NCBI GenBank assembly: GCA_900491605.1
Contig: UESW01004554.1
Coordinates: forward strand, 587,692-651,691
Direction of reading: 5' to 3'
Source: Calamus simplicifolius
Lineage: Eukaryota; Streptophyta; Magnoliopsida; Arecales; Arecaceae
Length of the DNA: 64,000 nt
The notes below the pieces were generated by a model. It was not told the DNA's origin and ran no database searches. It was given only the letters and a program-made list of their open reading frames with translations. Shown here one piece after another: positions 1 through 10,244 of this stretch. Both the position numbers and the translations under genes were made by a program. Position 1 is the first letter of the stretch. Each line of letters starts with the position of its first letter.

Positions 1-660
1 TTTTAATTAATTTAATTAATTTAATTTAATATTTAAAAAATAAAATTTTAAAAAAATTAATTAAAAAAAATAAAAAAAATATTTTTTAAAAAATTAAATA
101 TTAAATTAATTAAAAATTAATTTTTAAAAAAATTAAATTAATTAAAAAAAATAAAAAAATAATTAATTTTTTTATTTAATTTAATTTTTTAAAAATAAAA
201 TTAAAAAATTAATTTTTAAAAAAATTAATTTTAAAAAAATAAAAAATTAATTTTTTTTTAAAAAAAATCAATTTTAAAAAAATAAAAAATTATTTTTAAA
301 ATTAAATATTAAATTAATTGAAAAAATAAATTTTTTTTAAAAATTTAATTAATTAAAATTTTTAATTAATTAAAAAAACAAAAAATTAATTAATTAATTA
401 ATTTAATATTTTAAAAAATAAAATTAAAAAAATTAATTTTTTAAAAAAATTAATTTTTAAAAAATAAAAAAATTAAAATTAAAATTTTAATTAATTTAAT
501 TTAATTAATTAATTTAATTTAATATTTAAAAATAAAAAATTTAAAAATTAATTAAAAAATAAAAAAATATTTTAAAAATTTTAAAAAATTGATTTTTAAA
601 ATTAATTTAATTTTTTTAATTAATTTTTTTAATTAATTTTTTTAATTAATTTAATTATTT
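1..660. repeat. A/T-only low-complexity tract
   Basis: The first 660 bases consist almost entirely of A and T, in irregular permutations of ttaatt, aaaatt and tttaaa; I see only three or four G or C bases. There is no clean repeat period and no gene. It stops abruptly at 661, where ordinary sequence begins. It may be the inside of the MITE-like element whose right end follows, an expanded A/T satellite, or a poorly assembled stretch. Confidence 0.85.
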
Positions 661-898
661 AGAGTAAGGAATAATTTTATTTTTACATAAGAGGCATGGG
701 TAATTTTGTAAAAAAAAAACTTATTGGATTACAATATAGCCGGTAATGTGGATAGCCACCTCCTAGTGTGGTAATCTAATCTGGATTACCACTGTAAGGT
801 AGATTGCTATTCAAAAAACGTACCAAACATGTAATTTAGTAGGGCCCTTTTAAATTATCGTAATCTGGATAGATTACCTCTTACCAAATGCCCCCTTA
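661..898. mobile_element. Right end of a Harbinger/PIF-like MITE (partial)
   Basis: The segment holds palindromic pieces (gtaatc...gattac repeated near 770-790 and 860-877) and ends in taccaaatgccccc followed by TTA. Plant PIF/Harbinger MITEs commonly have a GGG(G)CATTTGGT-type terminal inverted repeat and a TWA target duplication, which this matches in reverse. The left end would lie before the window, so neither the inverted repeat nor the duplication can be paired. The class call is an inference. Confidence 0.35.
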
Positions 899-984
899 GT
901 GAATTTCAAAAGACACCAAAGACTAATTTTCAAAACTAATTTCTAATACTCCTCAATTTTGAAAATACTGTACTCCAAGGTCCT

Positions 985-3110
985 GGCAAATAAAAGTGAT
1001 TATTTGATTATTTTCTTCTGAAGTTCCCTTGATGAATATGTCTGCAAATTATTCCCTAGTCTTGTAAATTGTGGCTTAATCTATCCTTTGTCAACCAACT
1101 CACTCAAGAAGCGATGCTGAATTTCTATATGCTTTGTGCGGCTGTGAAAGTTTTGATTCTTTATCATAGCTGTGGTTGACATATTATCAAAATGAATGGT
1201 GGCTGGAGACCTCTGCATTTGTTACAGGCCTTTCAGAATTCTTCTGAGCTAGACACCTTAACAGCTGCACTTGTAACTGAATTATACTCAGCATCAGCTG
1301 AAGACAATGCCATGCCTTTGCCTCTTTGATAACCAAGAAATATCTTTGGTTCCTAGACAAAATGCATAGTTATCAGCACAACCTCCCCAATATCTATCCA
1401 TCTAGCTCATTAGATGGTTGTCTTCTTCAGCCTTATATAGAATGATAAAACTCTTGGTTCCTTGAACATATATCTCAGGATTCTTTTGGTTTCTGCTAAA
1501 TGAAGGTTACTAGGTGCACCCATGAATCTTGAAACCATGCTAACAGCATGAACAATGTCAGGCCTTGAGTTTGAGGTCCATTAGCGATCCAACAAGACTT
1601 TGATATATAGAGACATCAACTTTATCCTTGCCATTTTTCTTTGAGAGCTTCCCATTCACTGCCATTGGAGTGGATGAAAACTTGCATTGTGCCATACTGA
1701 ACCTTTTCATCAAATTAGCTGCATACTTTTGCCAAGAAATGAAAATATCCATGTTCTTGCTTCTCTTGAATTCCAAAAATGTATCTCATAAGGCCAAGAT
1801 TAGTCATCTCAAAATATTAATTCATCATGGTTTCTTGAATTCTCCGATCATCATAGGATTATTTCCAGTACATATTATTAACCACATAAAGGCATATAAT
1901 AAGAGAAACTTTCATATCTTGGCATATAAAGAAGGCTCGCTTGGACTTTTGATGAAAACATGCAGCTAAAAATATGCATCAATCCAAGCATGTGGTGCTT
2001 CCTTCAAACAATATAAAACTTTGTGAAGCCAATACCCTCTTCCTTTCAAGACATGTCCTTGAGATTGATCAACATAGACTCTCTTCAATTTATCAATTGA
2101 AAAATGTTCAACTAACATCTACTTGTAGAGTTGCAAATTGATGAGGGCTGCTAGTGCTAAATATTTACTATAGTCCCATTCATATGAAATCAATTCGGGA
2201 CTGTCGCCTAAAGCCCTTGGAAAAGTTTCACTTTGTGCTGCTAAATGAGCCCGTATCTTCAAGTATTTTGTCTCATACACCCATTTCAAGAGAATGTTTT
2301 CCCCACTCTTAGTCTCTCCACAATCAGCAATGTGCTTAATCATTTTTATATCTTCATCCATGACTTTCACCCAAACGTGCTCTTTTAAACACCTCTTCAT
2401 ACTTCAATGGCTCTAAAGCAATATAAGCAACATTACAAGAGCCGTGTAACCCGTGAAGTTCGTACCCTCTCCTTGGAGGGGAATCTAAAGATGGAGTTAA
2501 ATTTTGACTTTTATAGCATGCCGTCACTTGTGCCTCTTGCTGGAGTCCCTGGACATAAAAATGGAGATCGGATGAACCTGGTTCAGCTCTTCTTGAATGC
2601 ACTGCCTCTTCAAACCATCCTTGTGCTGGAAATTATTTGGATTCCATTCCCATTCTTTCATTTCATCAAAAATCACATCTCTTGAGATTATATATTAATT
2701 CTTTTATCTCCTGCTTGAATATGCGTCAGTCTTTGGGTTCATCACTATATCTAGCAAAAATTGCATTTTTCACCTTTCTCATCAAACTTTCCTCCATTTT
2801 GATTTGGTTGAATGAGGAGGCATTGCAGCCAAGAACCTTCAAGTGATCAACTTTTGGTTTTGCTTGAACCAAGCTTCATATGAAGCCATATTGTGGACAA
2901 ATGTTAGTGATTTATTGAGCATATAGGCTGTCATATCGATAGCTCTTGCCTGGAAGTCATTAGGAAGTTCTTGCCCTTCAACATGGTCCAAGCCATCTCT
3001 AAAAGAGTTCAAATTATTGAGGGATTCTTCAAACTGTCAGCTGCCTTTTGATTTCTTTCTCTTGATGGTAATACAAGAATAGTTCGCAGACGAATTCTCC
3101 ACCATAATCT
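985..3110 (-). pseudogene. Decayed Ty1/copia pol (integrase, RT, RNase H)
   Basis: On the minus strand, six-frame fragments line up in copia order. An integrase C-terminal part is at about 3110-2700 (a piece resembling the LNRSP region). The linker with a CNVAYIALEP-type motif before RT is at 2600-2354. The RT start (WVYETKY, later ALAALINLQLYK) is at 2400-2119. A VYVDQSQGH / KVLYCLKEAPHAW-like stretch is at 2118-1970. The connection domain is at 1776-1558 and an RNase H remnant (WGGCADN, then a degraded AEY region) at 1560-985. Stops and frameshifts occur throughout. No LTRs, gag or primer-binding site were found, so this is a truncated, old copy. In plants, copia pol encodes the enzymes for reverse transcription and integration; this copy cannot. 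Confidence 0.8.
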
Positions 3111-3156
3111 GTCTCCCTCTTTACTAAGCTATGAATTTGAGGAATTTAGAGGAAGC

Positions 3157-3176
3157 CACACACACACACACACACA
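3157..3176. repeat. (CA)10 microsatellite
   Basis: A perfect run of about ten CA units lies next to the upstream edge of the decayed copia fragment. Confidence 0.95.
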
Positions 3177-3446
3177 TTTCCTCAAGAATATATATAGAGT
3201 TGAACTTGGCTATACATGTGTCTAGCCAAGCCTCAGATTCAATCGTTATTTCTATCCCTAGATTCACCTGGATCTCGAAGTCGCTACTTTTTTATCTTTG
3301 CAATCCATGATCTTTTGCAAATCTAAAGCTAAGAAGAATGATCAGATTTAGGTTTGGCTACACTCATTCCTCTTTTCTATGTGCATACTTAGAAATAATA
3401 GAAAAGAAACTTTTGTTTACAAAAGATATTTGCAAAGGTTGGACAC

Positions 3447-3448
<2 letters not shown>

Positions 3449-3523
<75 letters not shown>
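3449..3523. repeat. (CT)n-(TA)n compound microsatellite
   Basis: About 13 CT units run directly into about 24 TA units. The short open frames across it (LSLSLS...YIYIYI) are translations of the repeat, not genes. Confidence 0.95.
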
Positions 3524-3527
<4 letters not shown>

Positions 3528-4023
3528 AAGTTTAACAGAAGCTTTTACCTTCCAAGAAGTTTTCAGAATGATGATAAGGTTTGAATTTTGTCATAGATGC
3601 ATCTTTCAGAAATTTGATTCTTCATCCCTGATGGAGACAACCTAATAATCATCTTCTTTTGCTTCAATAGACTAAGGCATTATTTGAGAGAGGCCAACCA
3701 TAGTTATTTGTTAGCAACTAATCTAAGATAATTATTTCCCAACAACTAGGACCAATAGCGATTCCAAACAGAGTCTAATGCTATTTAAGTTTAAATGACC
3801 ATTGATCATACCCCAAATATTGCATGAAATGATCAACATAGTTTCGGATTTTAACCCAAAGTGACCTTGTGATGGTAGTTTCAAATTTTAACCCATAGCA
3901 ATCCTGTGATAACACAAGAAGAGAAAAAAAAATTATTTAGAGCCATTATAATTTTAGGATCTATTTGGCCCTCCATTTACATATTGTACTTATTCTTGGG
4001 ACTATTATTCTTCTCCAACTATA
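3524..4023. other. Intergenic, nothing recognised
   Basis: Unique-looking A/T-rich sequence between the microsatellite and the 5' LTR of the next element. I see no open frame with family resemblance and no clear repeat structure. Confidence 0.6.
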
Positions 4024-4845
4024 TGATGTGGGGTAAAATCTTCACCGTGATGATGGGCAGACGTGAAAGTCGGTAAGGCTTACTTCTGATCTCTGATCCG
4101 CTAACTGCCATAATCAGAGAAGGTCCCTTCTTCGTTACAGAAAAAGATAAGCAGCGCCATATGTAATCTTCGAACCTTGGCAGGGCTAAGGTATCTCCGT
4201 ACCTTGGCATAGCCAAGCTATCTCGAACCTCGGCAAAGCTGAGCCATCTCTGAACCTAAGCACAATCGAGCCATCTCCATACCTCGGAGGATCGATCCTC
4301 ATCCCCTCAACATAAGCACCATTACTGCTTCAAACTGTGCCGGATATCTCGAAGGATGAACCACCCCGATCGCAAGGGTTTTGGAGTAGGCCTTCCAAAA
4401 CAGAAAAGGAAGCCAAATACAACACGCCCTCTATGATCAATTAAATTTTAAATTTTTGATAAGGCATCCATCAACTTCCTCAACCATCAATCCTTATAAC
4501 CGACGGGATTTCAATCGTATCGGCTTCTAACTTCCTAAAACATGCTAAAAAATTAGGTAACTGCTTACCTAGGTACGCTCTCAAAGGCAATTCTAAGCTC
4601 CTAAAAATGAAGCCTCTCCAGAAACCCTCTCTGAAGCATCCTTCTGCAACAACCTTCTCTTCCTCATATGTTTGCTAAGAGTATCTATTTACTTGGGCAT
4701 CGAAGAGTCTTCCGTAGGGACCATCCTCTGTTATTCATGTATGAGAATTGTCGTGTAGGTTCATCCAGATGAAAAAGCGCTATCCGGATCCTGACGTGCA
4801 CCTTCCCCAAGTCGAAGAATGGAATTCAGCAGCAATAGATTAGCA
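4024..4845 (+). repeat. 5' LTR of the gag-only gypsy element
   Basis: It starts TGATGTGGGG, two bases shorter than the matching TGTAATGCAG start at 9168, and ends in ca at 4845. It contains five or six degenerate copies (4165-4290) of a 28-30 bp cctcggcaaagctgag-type unit that also builds the internal array. No standard tRNA-iMet primer site follows; the first bases after it are ctagaggaacagccc. Confidence 0.75.
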
Positions 4846-4922
4846 CTAGAGGAACAGCCCCAAGTCCCTTTGAAAACTTAAAATCAAGAAGAAAAGGTTC
4901 AAGCAAAAAGGATGAATGCTTA

Positions 4923-6059
4923 ATGACCAATCGCAAGAGAGCAGCCACTGATGCTCCGGATCAGGTCAGTTCCTAGAGGCCTGACCCCACAAATAATATG
5001 GTGCCCTCACAGCCGCCACAATCTGATGCTCCGCCGCCACCCATGGCCCCGATCATCCAAGACCAGTTTGGTGTGCTGATCCAGCAAGTTCAGGCTTTAA
5101 CATAGTTGGTACAGGGCCTCCATGGAGTTCCTCTTCCGACTGCACCTTCTCAACAACATCATGGTGAAGTAGCTGCACCGGCCCAACCAACAGCTTCACC
5201 ACCTAATCCGCTTGAGGCCACAAGCCTCCTACAACAACCTGGCTACGAGGAAGGAGTGGAGCCTACACTGCATAAGGGCGGAGACAGGAGTCTGCCTCGA
5301 TCCTGCCAAGCCTGTTCTTTGTCTTTAATCTTCTCATGCCATGACTCGACACCGCGTGTGCAATATTCTCGCCCAACCTCTCTGACTATTCAGAACAAGG
5401 TAATGGAGCAAAAAATCCAAGAGATATGCCTGCAGTTGGATGCCGTCAGACACGCATCCCATTCTCAGCCTCGGATGGAGTAGGTTCTACCCTTCACTGA
5501 TAAAATCATGTAGGAGGTGGTCCTATTTCACATCAAACTCCCCATCATAGAGCTGCACTATGGGATCACCAACCCTGATGATCACCTGAGCAGCTTTGAA
5601 TCTATCATGACGTTTTACGGGGCATCAGATGTGATCCTATTTTGGGCTTTTTCCTCTACTCTTTGGGGGCCCGCCAGAACATAGTTCGGTATCTTGAAGC
5701 CAAATTCCATCAACTCTTTCGACGAGCTAGGTCACCTTTTCATCAGCCAGTTCGTCAGCAGTCATCGCCACCGATAAAGATCCAACTCCCTTTCCAAAGT
5801 CAAGCAAGAGTCCTTAAGAAGTTTTCTTGGCTATTTCAACGCGGCCATGCTTGAAATCGACCACCTCAACCACGAGGTGGCCATGTCCACCTTAGCGAGC
5901 AGAGTATCAAAGGTTAGGGAGTTTTACCTACCTATAGAGATTAACTACTCCAAGAACCTCTTCGATATAATGGCTCTGGCAGACAAATACTCCAGGATTG
6001 AAGAATCCAAAAGGTTGGTCCGAGTCAAACAATCCAAGAATAAGGAGAAAAAGAGCTAG
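4923..6059 (+). pseudogene. Gypsy gag polyprotein, broken
   Basis: A start ATG at 4923 opens a frame rich in Pro and Gln that runs, with an early stop, into 5106-5483. The homologous protein continues past another stop and a frameshift through 5490-5840 (FYGASDVILFWAF, GPARTWF, SFDELGHLFISQF). It ends in 5847-6059 (LDHxVAM-like NHEVAMSTL, then a lysine-rich tail). This is the retrotransposon capsid domain order: the GPARTWF region and the conserved aromatic motif are typical of gypsy gag. Gag packages element RNA into virus-like particles in the cytoplasm. At least two in-frame stops (about 4974 and 5103) and frame changes at about 5640 and 5845 make it non-functional. After 6059 a degraded stretch up to about 6480 includes two copies of a DLQ(G/R)IQYPQ motif that normally leads into protease, and there the homology stops. 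Confidence 0.7.
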
Positions 6060-6605
6060 AAAAAGAGCCAATCGGCTCGCCCTGTGAGCCCGCCTCATCG
6101 CCATAGGGCCCCACCACCAAGAAAGCACACCAAAAGCCCGATGCAGAGGTTCAATCAATACACCTCCGAAGCAGCCAATATAGCAGAACATTCATTAGAG
6201 CTTCGATAACTACCCCCGCAGAACCCACCAGTGGCTGGTAATGTTAATATGATTACCATAGTCTGCTCCTTCTAGGGACGGCCAATCGAAGAGAAGAATC
6301 CACCTAAAAGGGCTCGGTGTGAGAGGCTTGCCTTTTTAAATGAAGACCTACAAGGGATACAGTACCCTCAGAACATGAAACTCGAAATACCTCCAAGCAA
6401 CGAAGACCTTCAAAGGATACAATACCCCCAGGATATGGAACTCGGATAACCCCTGAGCGTATTACCAGTGAAGTATGCCTGAACCAAGCTATTTTGCTCG
6501 TTGTAATAGAAAACTTTGCTCCGATTTGTATATTTATTCTTTGAATAATCATCTTTTTTGAGATGATGATGAAAGGCAGGACTTGCTCGGACACCGATCC
6601 CATGG

Positions 6606-7955
6606 GCCGAGTAACCTTCTTCGAACCTCGGCACGGTCGAGCCTTCTCCGTACCTTGGCAAGGCCACGTAAAAAATCCTTCGGGCCTTAGCATGGTCGGA
6701 CTGGAGTTCTTTGAACCTCAGGAGAGCCAAGCCTTTTTTGTACCTTGGCAAGCCTAAATAAAAGATCCTCGAAGCCTTGGCAGGGCATACCAGAGTTCTC
6801 CAAACCTTGGCATGACCGAGCATTCTCTGTACCTTGGCAGGGCCAAGTAAAAAATCCTTTGAGCCTTGGCAAGGTTAATCGGTGTTCTTTGAACCTCGGC
6901 ATGGCCGAGCCTTCTCCATACCTTGGTAGGGCTAAGTAAAAAATCCTTTGGGCCTTGGCAAGGCTAACTGGAGCTCTTCAAACCTTGGTACGACCGAGCC
7001 TTCTCCGTACCTTAGAAGGGCGAAGTAAAAAATTCTTCGAGCCTTGGCAATCGATCGAAGTTCTCTAAACTTTGGCATGTCCAAGCATTCTTCGTACCTT
7101 GGCAAGGCCAAGTAAAAAATCCTCCGGGCTGCAATAAGGCTGACCGAAATTCTCTAAACCTCGGCACACCTGAGCCTTCTCTGTACCATAGCAGGGCCAA
7201 GTAAAAAAATCCTTTGGGCGTCGGCAAGGCTGATCAGAGTTCTTCGAACCTTGGCATGTCTAAACCTTCTCCATACCTTGGCAGGACCAAGTAAAAATTT
7301 CTCTGGGCCTCGGCAAGGCCGATCGGAGTTCTCCGAACCTTGGTATGACTGAGCCTTCTCCGTACCTTGGCAAGACCAAGTAAAAAATCCTCTGGGCCTC
7401 GGCAAGGCCGACCAGAGTCCTTTGAACCTTGGCACGGTTGAGCATTCTCTGTACATTGGAAAGGCCAAGTAAAAGATCATCTGGGCCTCAGCAAGACTGA
7501 CCAGAGTTCTTCGAACCTTGGCATGCCCTAGCATTCTTCGTACCTTGGCAGGGCCAAGTAAAAAATCCTTTGGGCCTTATCAAGGCCAATCGAAGTTTTT
7601 TGAACCTCAGCATGGCCGAGCTTTTTTCGTACCTTAATCGGGCTAAGAAAAAAATTTTCTCCATACCTTGACACGGCCTAGCATTATTCTGAACCTTGGC
7701 AAGGTTGGTCAAGATACCTTGGCAGCACCAAGTAAAAAATATTTTTCCATACCTTGGCAAGGACAAGTAAAAAACCCTCTGGGTCTCGGCAAGGCCGATC
7801 AGAGTTCTCTGAACCTCGATATGGTCAAGCTTTCTCCATACATTGACAAGGCCAAGTAGAAAATACTTCGAGCCTCGGCATGGCCGATCGAAGCTCCCTA
7901 TACCTCAGCGGGACCGAGAAGTGAATTCCTCCATACCTCGACATGACTGAGAAAG
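6606..7955 (+). repeat. Tandem array of about 14 units of 89 bp
   Basis: Successive units of about 89 bp can be read from gagttctttgaacctcgg onward. Each unit is itself three 28-31 bp sub-units built on a near-palindrome of the type ccttggcaaggcc, each followed by a different spacer (gagccttctccgta, aagtaaaaaatcctttgg, gatcggagttctt). Because 89 is not a multiple of three, the same words recur in shifting frames and generate many overlapping short open frames on both strands. None of those is a gene. The last units (7640-7955) are rearranged. The array sits between the gag remnant and the antisense ORF, where Tat/Ogre elements have their variable repeat region. Confidence 0.9.
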
Positions 7956-8206
7956 CTATGGTTTCTTCCAATGAAGCCTAACCAACTAAAGCAATAGATA
8001 TTCATCTCAAAACATATGGAGTTGAGAAAAGGAATATTTTTATTAAAGTCCTTGTTACAAAAAGATTGCAAGTGCACTATGGCACAGGAAGTACAAGGAA
8101 AATTTCCTATATGCAAAAAATCACTCAAAGCTATTGTAACATTTTCTTCCTCTAGAGAGGATGGCCCCATTCTAGCTTCGAAAAGTCACCCTCGAACTCT
8201 GTCGGA

Positions 8207-8340
8207 TGGCAAACCCTCCATGCTTGAGGCGACGTCATACCTACTCTGATGTTTCCATCGTTTACCAAAGGGATGCCCAACCCTCCATGCTTGAGGCGAT
8301 GTCATGCCTACTCTGCTATTCCCATCCTTTACCAAAGGGA
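8207..8340 (+). repeat. 67-bp tandem duplication
   Basis: Two adjacent copies with a period of 67 bp share ccctccatgcttgaggcg (8214 and 8281) and tttaccaaagggatgccca. They differ at a handful of positions. They lie downstream of the 89-bp array within the same element and overlap the 3' end of the antisense ORF. Confidence 0.85.
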
Positions 8341-8801
8341 TGCCCAGAACTCATATAAGGATCTCCTCTGGTGGAACAGCACGATAGCCATTTCTGATTT
8401 ATAACCCGGTGCAACCATGCAAAATTGCTTTTTAGCATTTCCAATATGATCTCCTCAACCTTCTTTCTTTCGTATCTCCAAGTGCTCATGTGTTGATGAA
8501 GGAAGTAACTTGGGGCTGCCTCCAATGCCATCTTATTTATGGCTCTACAAGGCCTAGCAGAGCCGCTCTTCAGCGCTTCTTGCACAGTTAGCTTCTTAGC
8601 AACTTCCTCATCTGAGCTTCGATTTTTAATCTGGATGCTGGGGAAGGTTGCGGACCCTTCGACTCCAAACACGAACATGAGCGAAGGCCCATTAAACTTC
8701 TTAAAGCTGGTTCCTTCTTTATCCAACAAAAATAGCACCCTCAGGCAAAGAAGCATGACACCTTGAGCCTGCCTCATCAACAAAGGGTAAAAGGAAGACA
8801 A
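8316..8801 (-). CDS. Antisense ORF of the gypsy derivative, unknown function
   Basis: An uninterrupted 161-codon frame starts at 8801 and reads against the gag direction. I recognise no domain. It begins with a short hydrophobic stretch (residues about 12-28, GVMLLCLRVLFLL) and has a charged middle (RYERKKVEEIILEML at about 107-121). Its place, between the internal repeats and the 3' LTR and in antisense, is where some Tat-lineage elements carry an extra antisense ORF. Its survival as a long open frame inside an element whose gag is full of stops is mildly suggestive, but 161 codons can arise by chance. The 67-bp duplication reaches into its end. I would treat it as hypothetical. Confidence 0.35.
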   Translation of the reverse strand: MSSFYPLLMRQAQGVMLLCLRVLFLLDKEGTSFKKFNGPSLMFVFGVEGSATFPSIQIKNRSSDEEVAKKLTVQEALKSGSARPCRAINKMALEAAPSYFLHQHMSTWRYERKKVEEIILEMLKSNFAWLHRVINQKWLSCCSTRGDPYMSSGHPFGKGWE

Positions 8802-9167
8802 AGGAAGCGTGAAGGCGAAGCATTGAAAACTCAGGTGGCCATAGGCGATGCCTGACCTCCCCCTTTTAAAGCCATAAAGTAGAATGATAGAGGGGCACTT
8901 ATGGGAAAAACCTTACATAATCAAGGTTTATCGGCCCATGTACCTTGATCTTCGATTTGGCCACATTTCGCTCAACCAAATGCCCTTCATCAAAATTCAA
9001 AGAGACTCTCCTCGTCCAGCGAGAAGAAATGATGGAATGACAGCTTGGCATTTATGTAGCCATCGTGATGCACCTTTATGGGTTTAAGCTCCACCAATAA
9101 AATTGGGCCATCCTAGACTCTACTCCCTATGCCCGAACCTACACTTTGGACTAGGGAGTGGGGGGCA

Positions 9168-10007
9168 TGTAATGCAGAGTAAAATCATCATTGTGGCAGA
9201 TGGACAGATATGAAAGTCGGTAAGGCTCGCTTCTAGGATCTGATCCGCTAACTGCCATAATTATAGAAGGTTTCTTCTTCGTTACAGAAAAAGATAAGCA
9301 GCGCCACCCGCAATCTTCAAATATTGGTAGGACCGAGCTATTTCTGTACCTCGGTAGAGCCGAGCTATTTCCAAACCTCGGCAGAGCTGAGCCATCTTCA
9401 TACCTTAGCAAGATCGATCCTCATTCCATCAACATAAGCACCATTACTGCTTTAAACTGCGCCGAATATCTCAGAGGATGAACCATCCCGATTGCAATAA
9501 TTTTAAAGTAGGCCTCTCAAAACAGAAATGGAAGCCAAATACAGCATGCCTTCCACGATCAATGGGATTTCAAATTATTGATAAGGCGTCCATCAACCTC
9601 CTCAATCGTCAATCCTCATAATCGATGAAATTTTAATCATATCAGCTTTCAACTTTCTAAAATGCACCCAAAAAATCAAAAAACTACTTACCTTCTCGGT
9701 AGCACATAAATATTAAGTCCCAAGACCCCCTAGGTATGCTCTCAAAGGAAATTCTAAGCCTTCAATAATAAAGCAGAGGCTATTACTCTCTAGAAACCCT
9801 CTCTGGAGCATCCGTCTGCAACAACCTTCTCCTCCTCATATGTTTGCTGAGAGTATCCACTGACTTGGCATTGGAGGGTCTTCCGTAGGGACCATCCCCT
9901 GTGTTCCTGCATGAGAACTGTTGTACAGGTTCATCCGAATGGAAGAGCCCTACTTGAATCCTAACATGCACCTTTTTCGAGTCGGAGAATGGAATTCAAT
10001 AGTAACA
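9168..10007 (+). repeat. 3' LTR of the gag-only gypsy element
   Basis: It starts TGTAATGCAG directly after the purine tract and ends ...taaca at 10007. It aligns along its length with 4024-4845, sharing the cgttacagaaaaagataagc and tccgtagggaccatcc blocks. It has one extra stretch near 9690-9730 that the 5' copy lacks. Confidence 0.8.
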
Positions 10008-10161
10008 CTATTAATGCATGTATTTATGTTCATATCAATCAACTCCATGGTTTCCTTCTACTGTTATCATATTTAGCCATAGACATATCTATATAAATCC
10101 CTTTTTAGACAAATTAAGTTGTAAATTGAAATAGCCTAATAATCATGTTACTATCTTTTTG

Positions 10162-10217
<56 letters not shown>

Positions 10218-10244
10218 CTTTAGTTTTCTTTATGATACCTATAT
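10008..10244. repeat. Flank with (AT)n-(GT)n microsatellite
   Basis: Short stretch between two elements. It holds about 14 AT units (10162-10189) followed by about 14 GT units (10189-10217) and nothing else recognisable. Confidence 0.8.

Larger units (their letters stand above)
4024..10007 (+). mobile_element. Gag-only Ty3/gypsy derivative with LTRs (TR-GAG-like)
   Basis: Two related LTRs (4024-4845 and 9168-10007) bracket about 4.3 kb. Each begins TG and ends CA. The flanks ctata (4019-4023) and ctatt (10008-10012) look like a target duplication with one mismatch. A purine tract with gggggg ends immediately before the 3' LTR at 9167. Inside are a broken gag (4923-6059), a short run into the start of protease, a 1.35 kb tandem array, and an antisense ORF, but no RT or integrase. 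The gag and the run-up to protease (a DLQGIQYP motif) look like the Tat/Ogre group, where repeats and an antisense ORF before the 3' LTR are known. It would depend on enzymes supplied in trans. The LTRs differ by eye at well over one base in ten, so the insertion is old. Confidence 0.75.

Noticed and set aside
3338..3645. Two open frames with LSLSLS and YIYIYI runs
   Set aside because: They read through a CT/TA microsatellite.
6304..7859. Many short overlapping frames with repeated GFFTWPCQGTEKA-type words
   Set aside because: They are translations of the 89-bp tandem repeats in shifting frames, not proteins.
6606..7955. Regularly spaced palindromes as a possible CRISPR array
   Set aside because: Spacers are themselves repeated and the units are contiguous; this is a tandem repeat in plant retroelement DNA.
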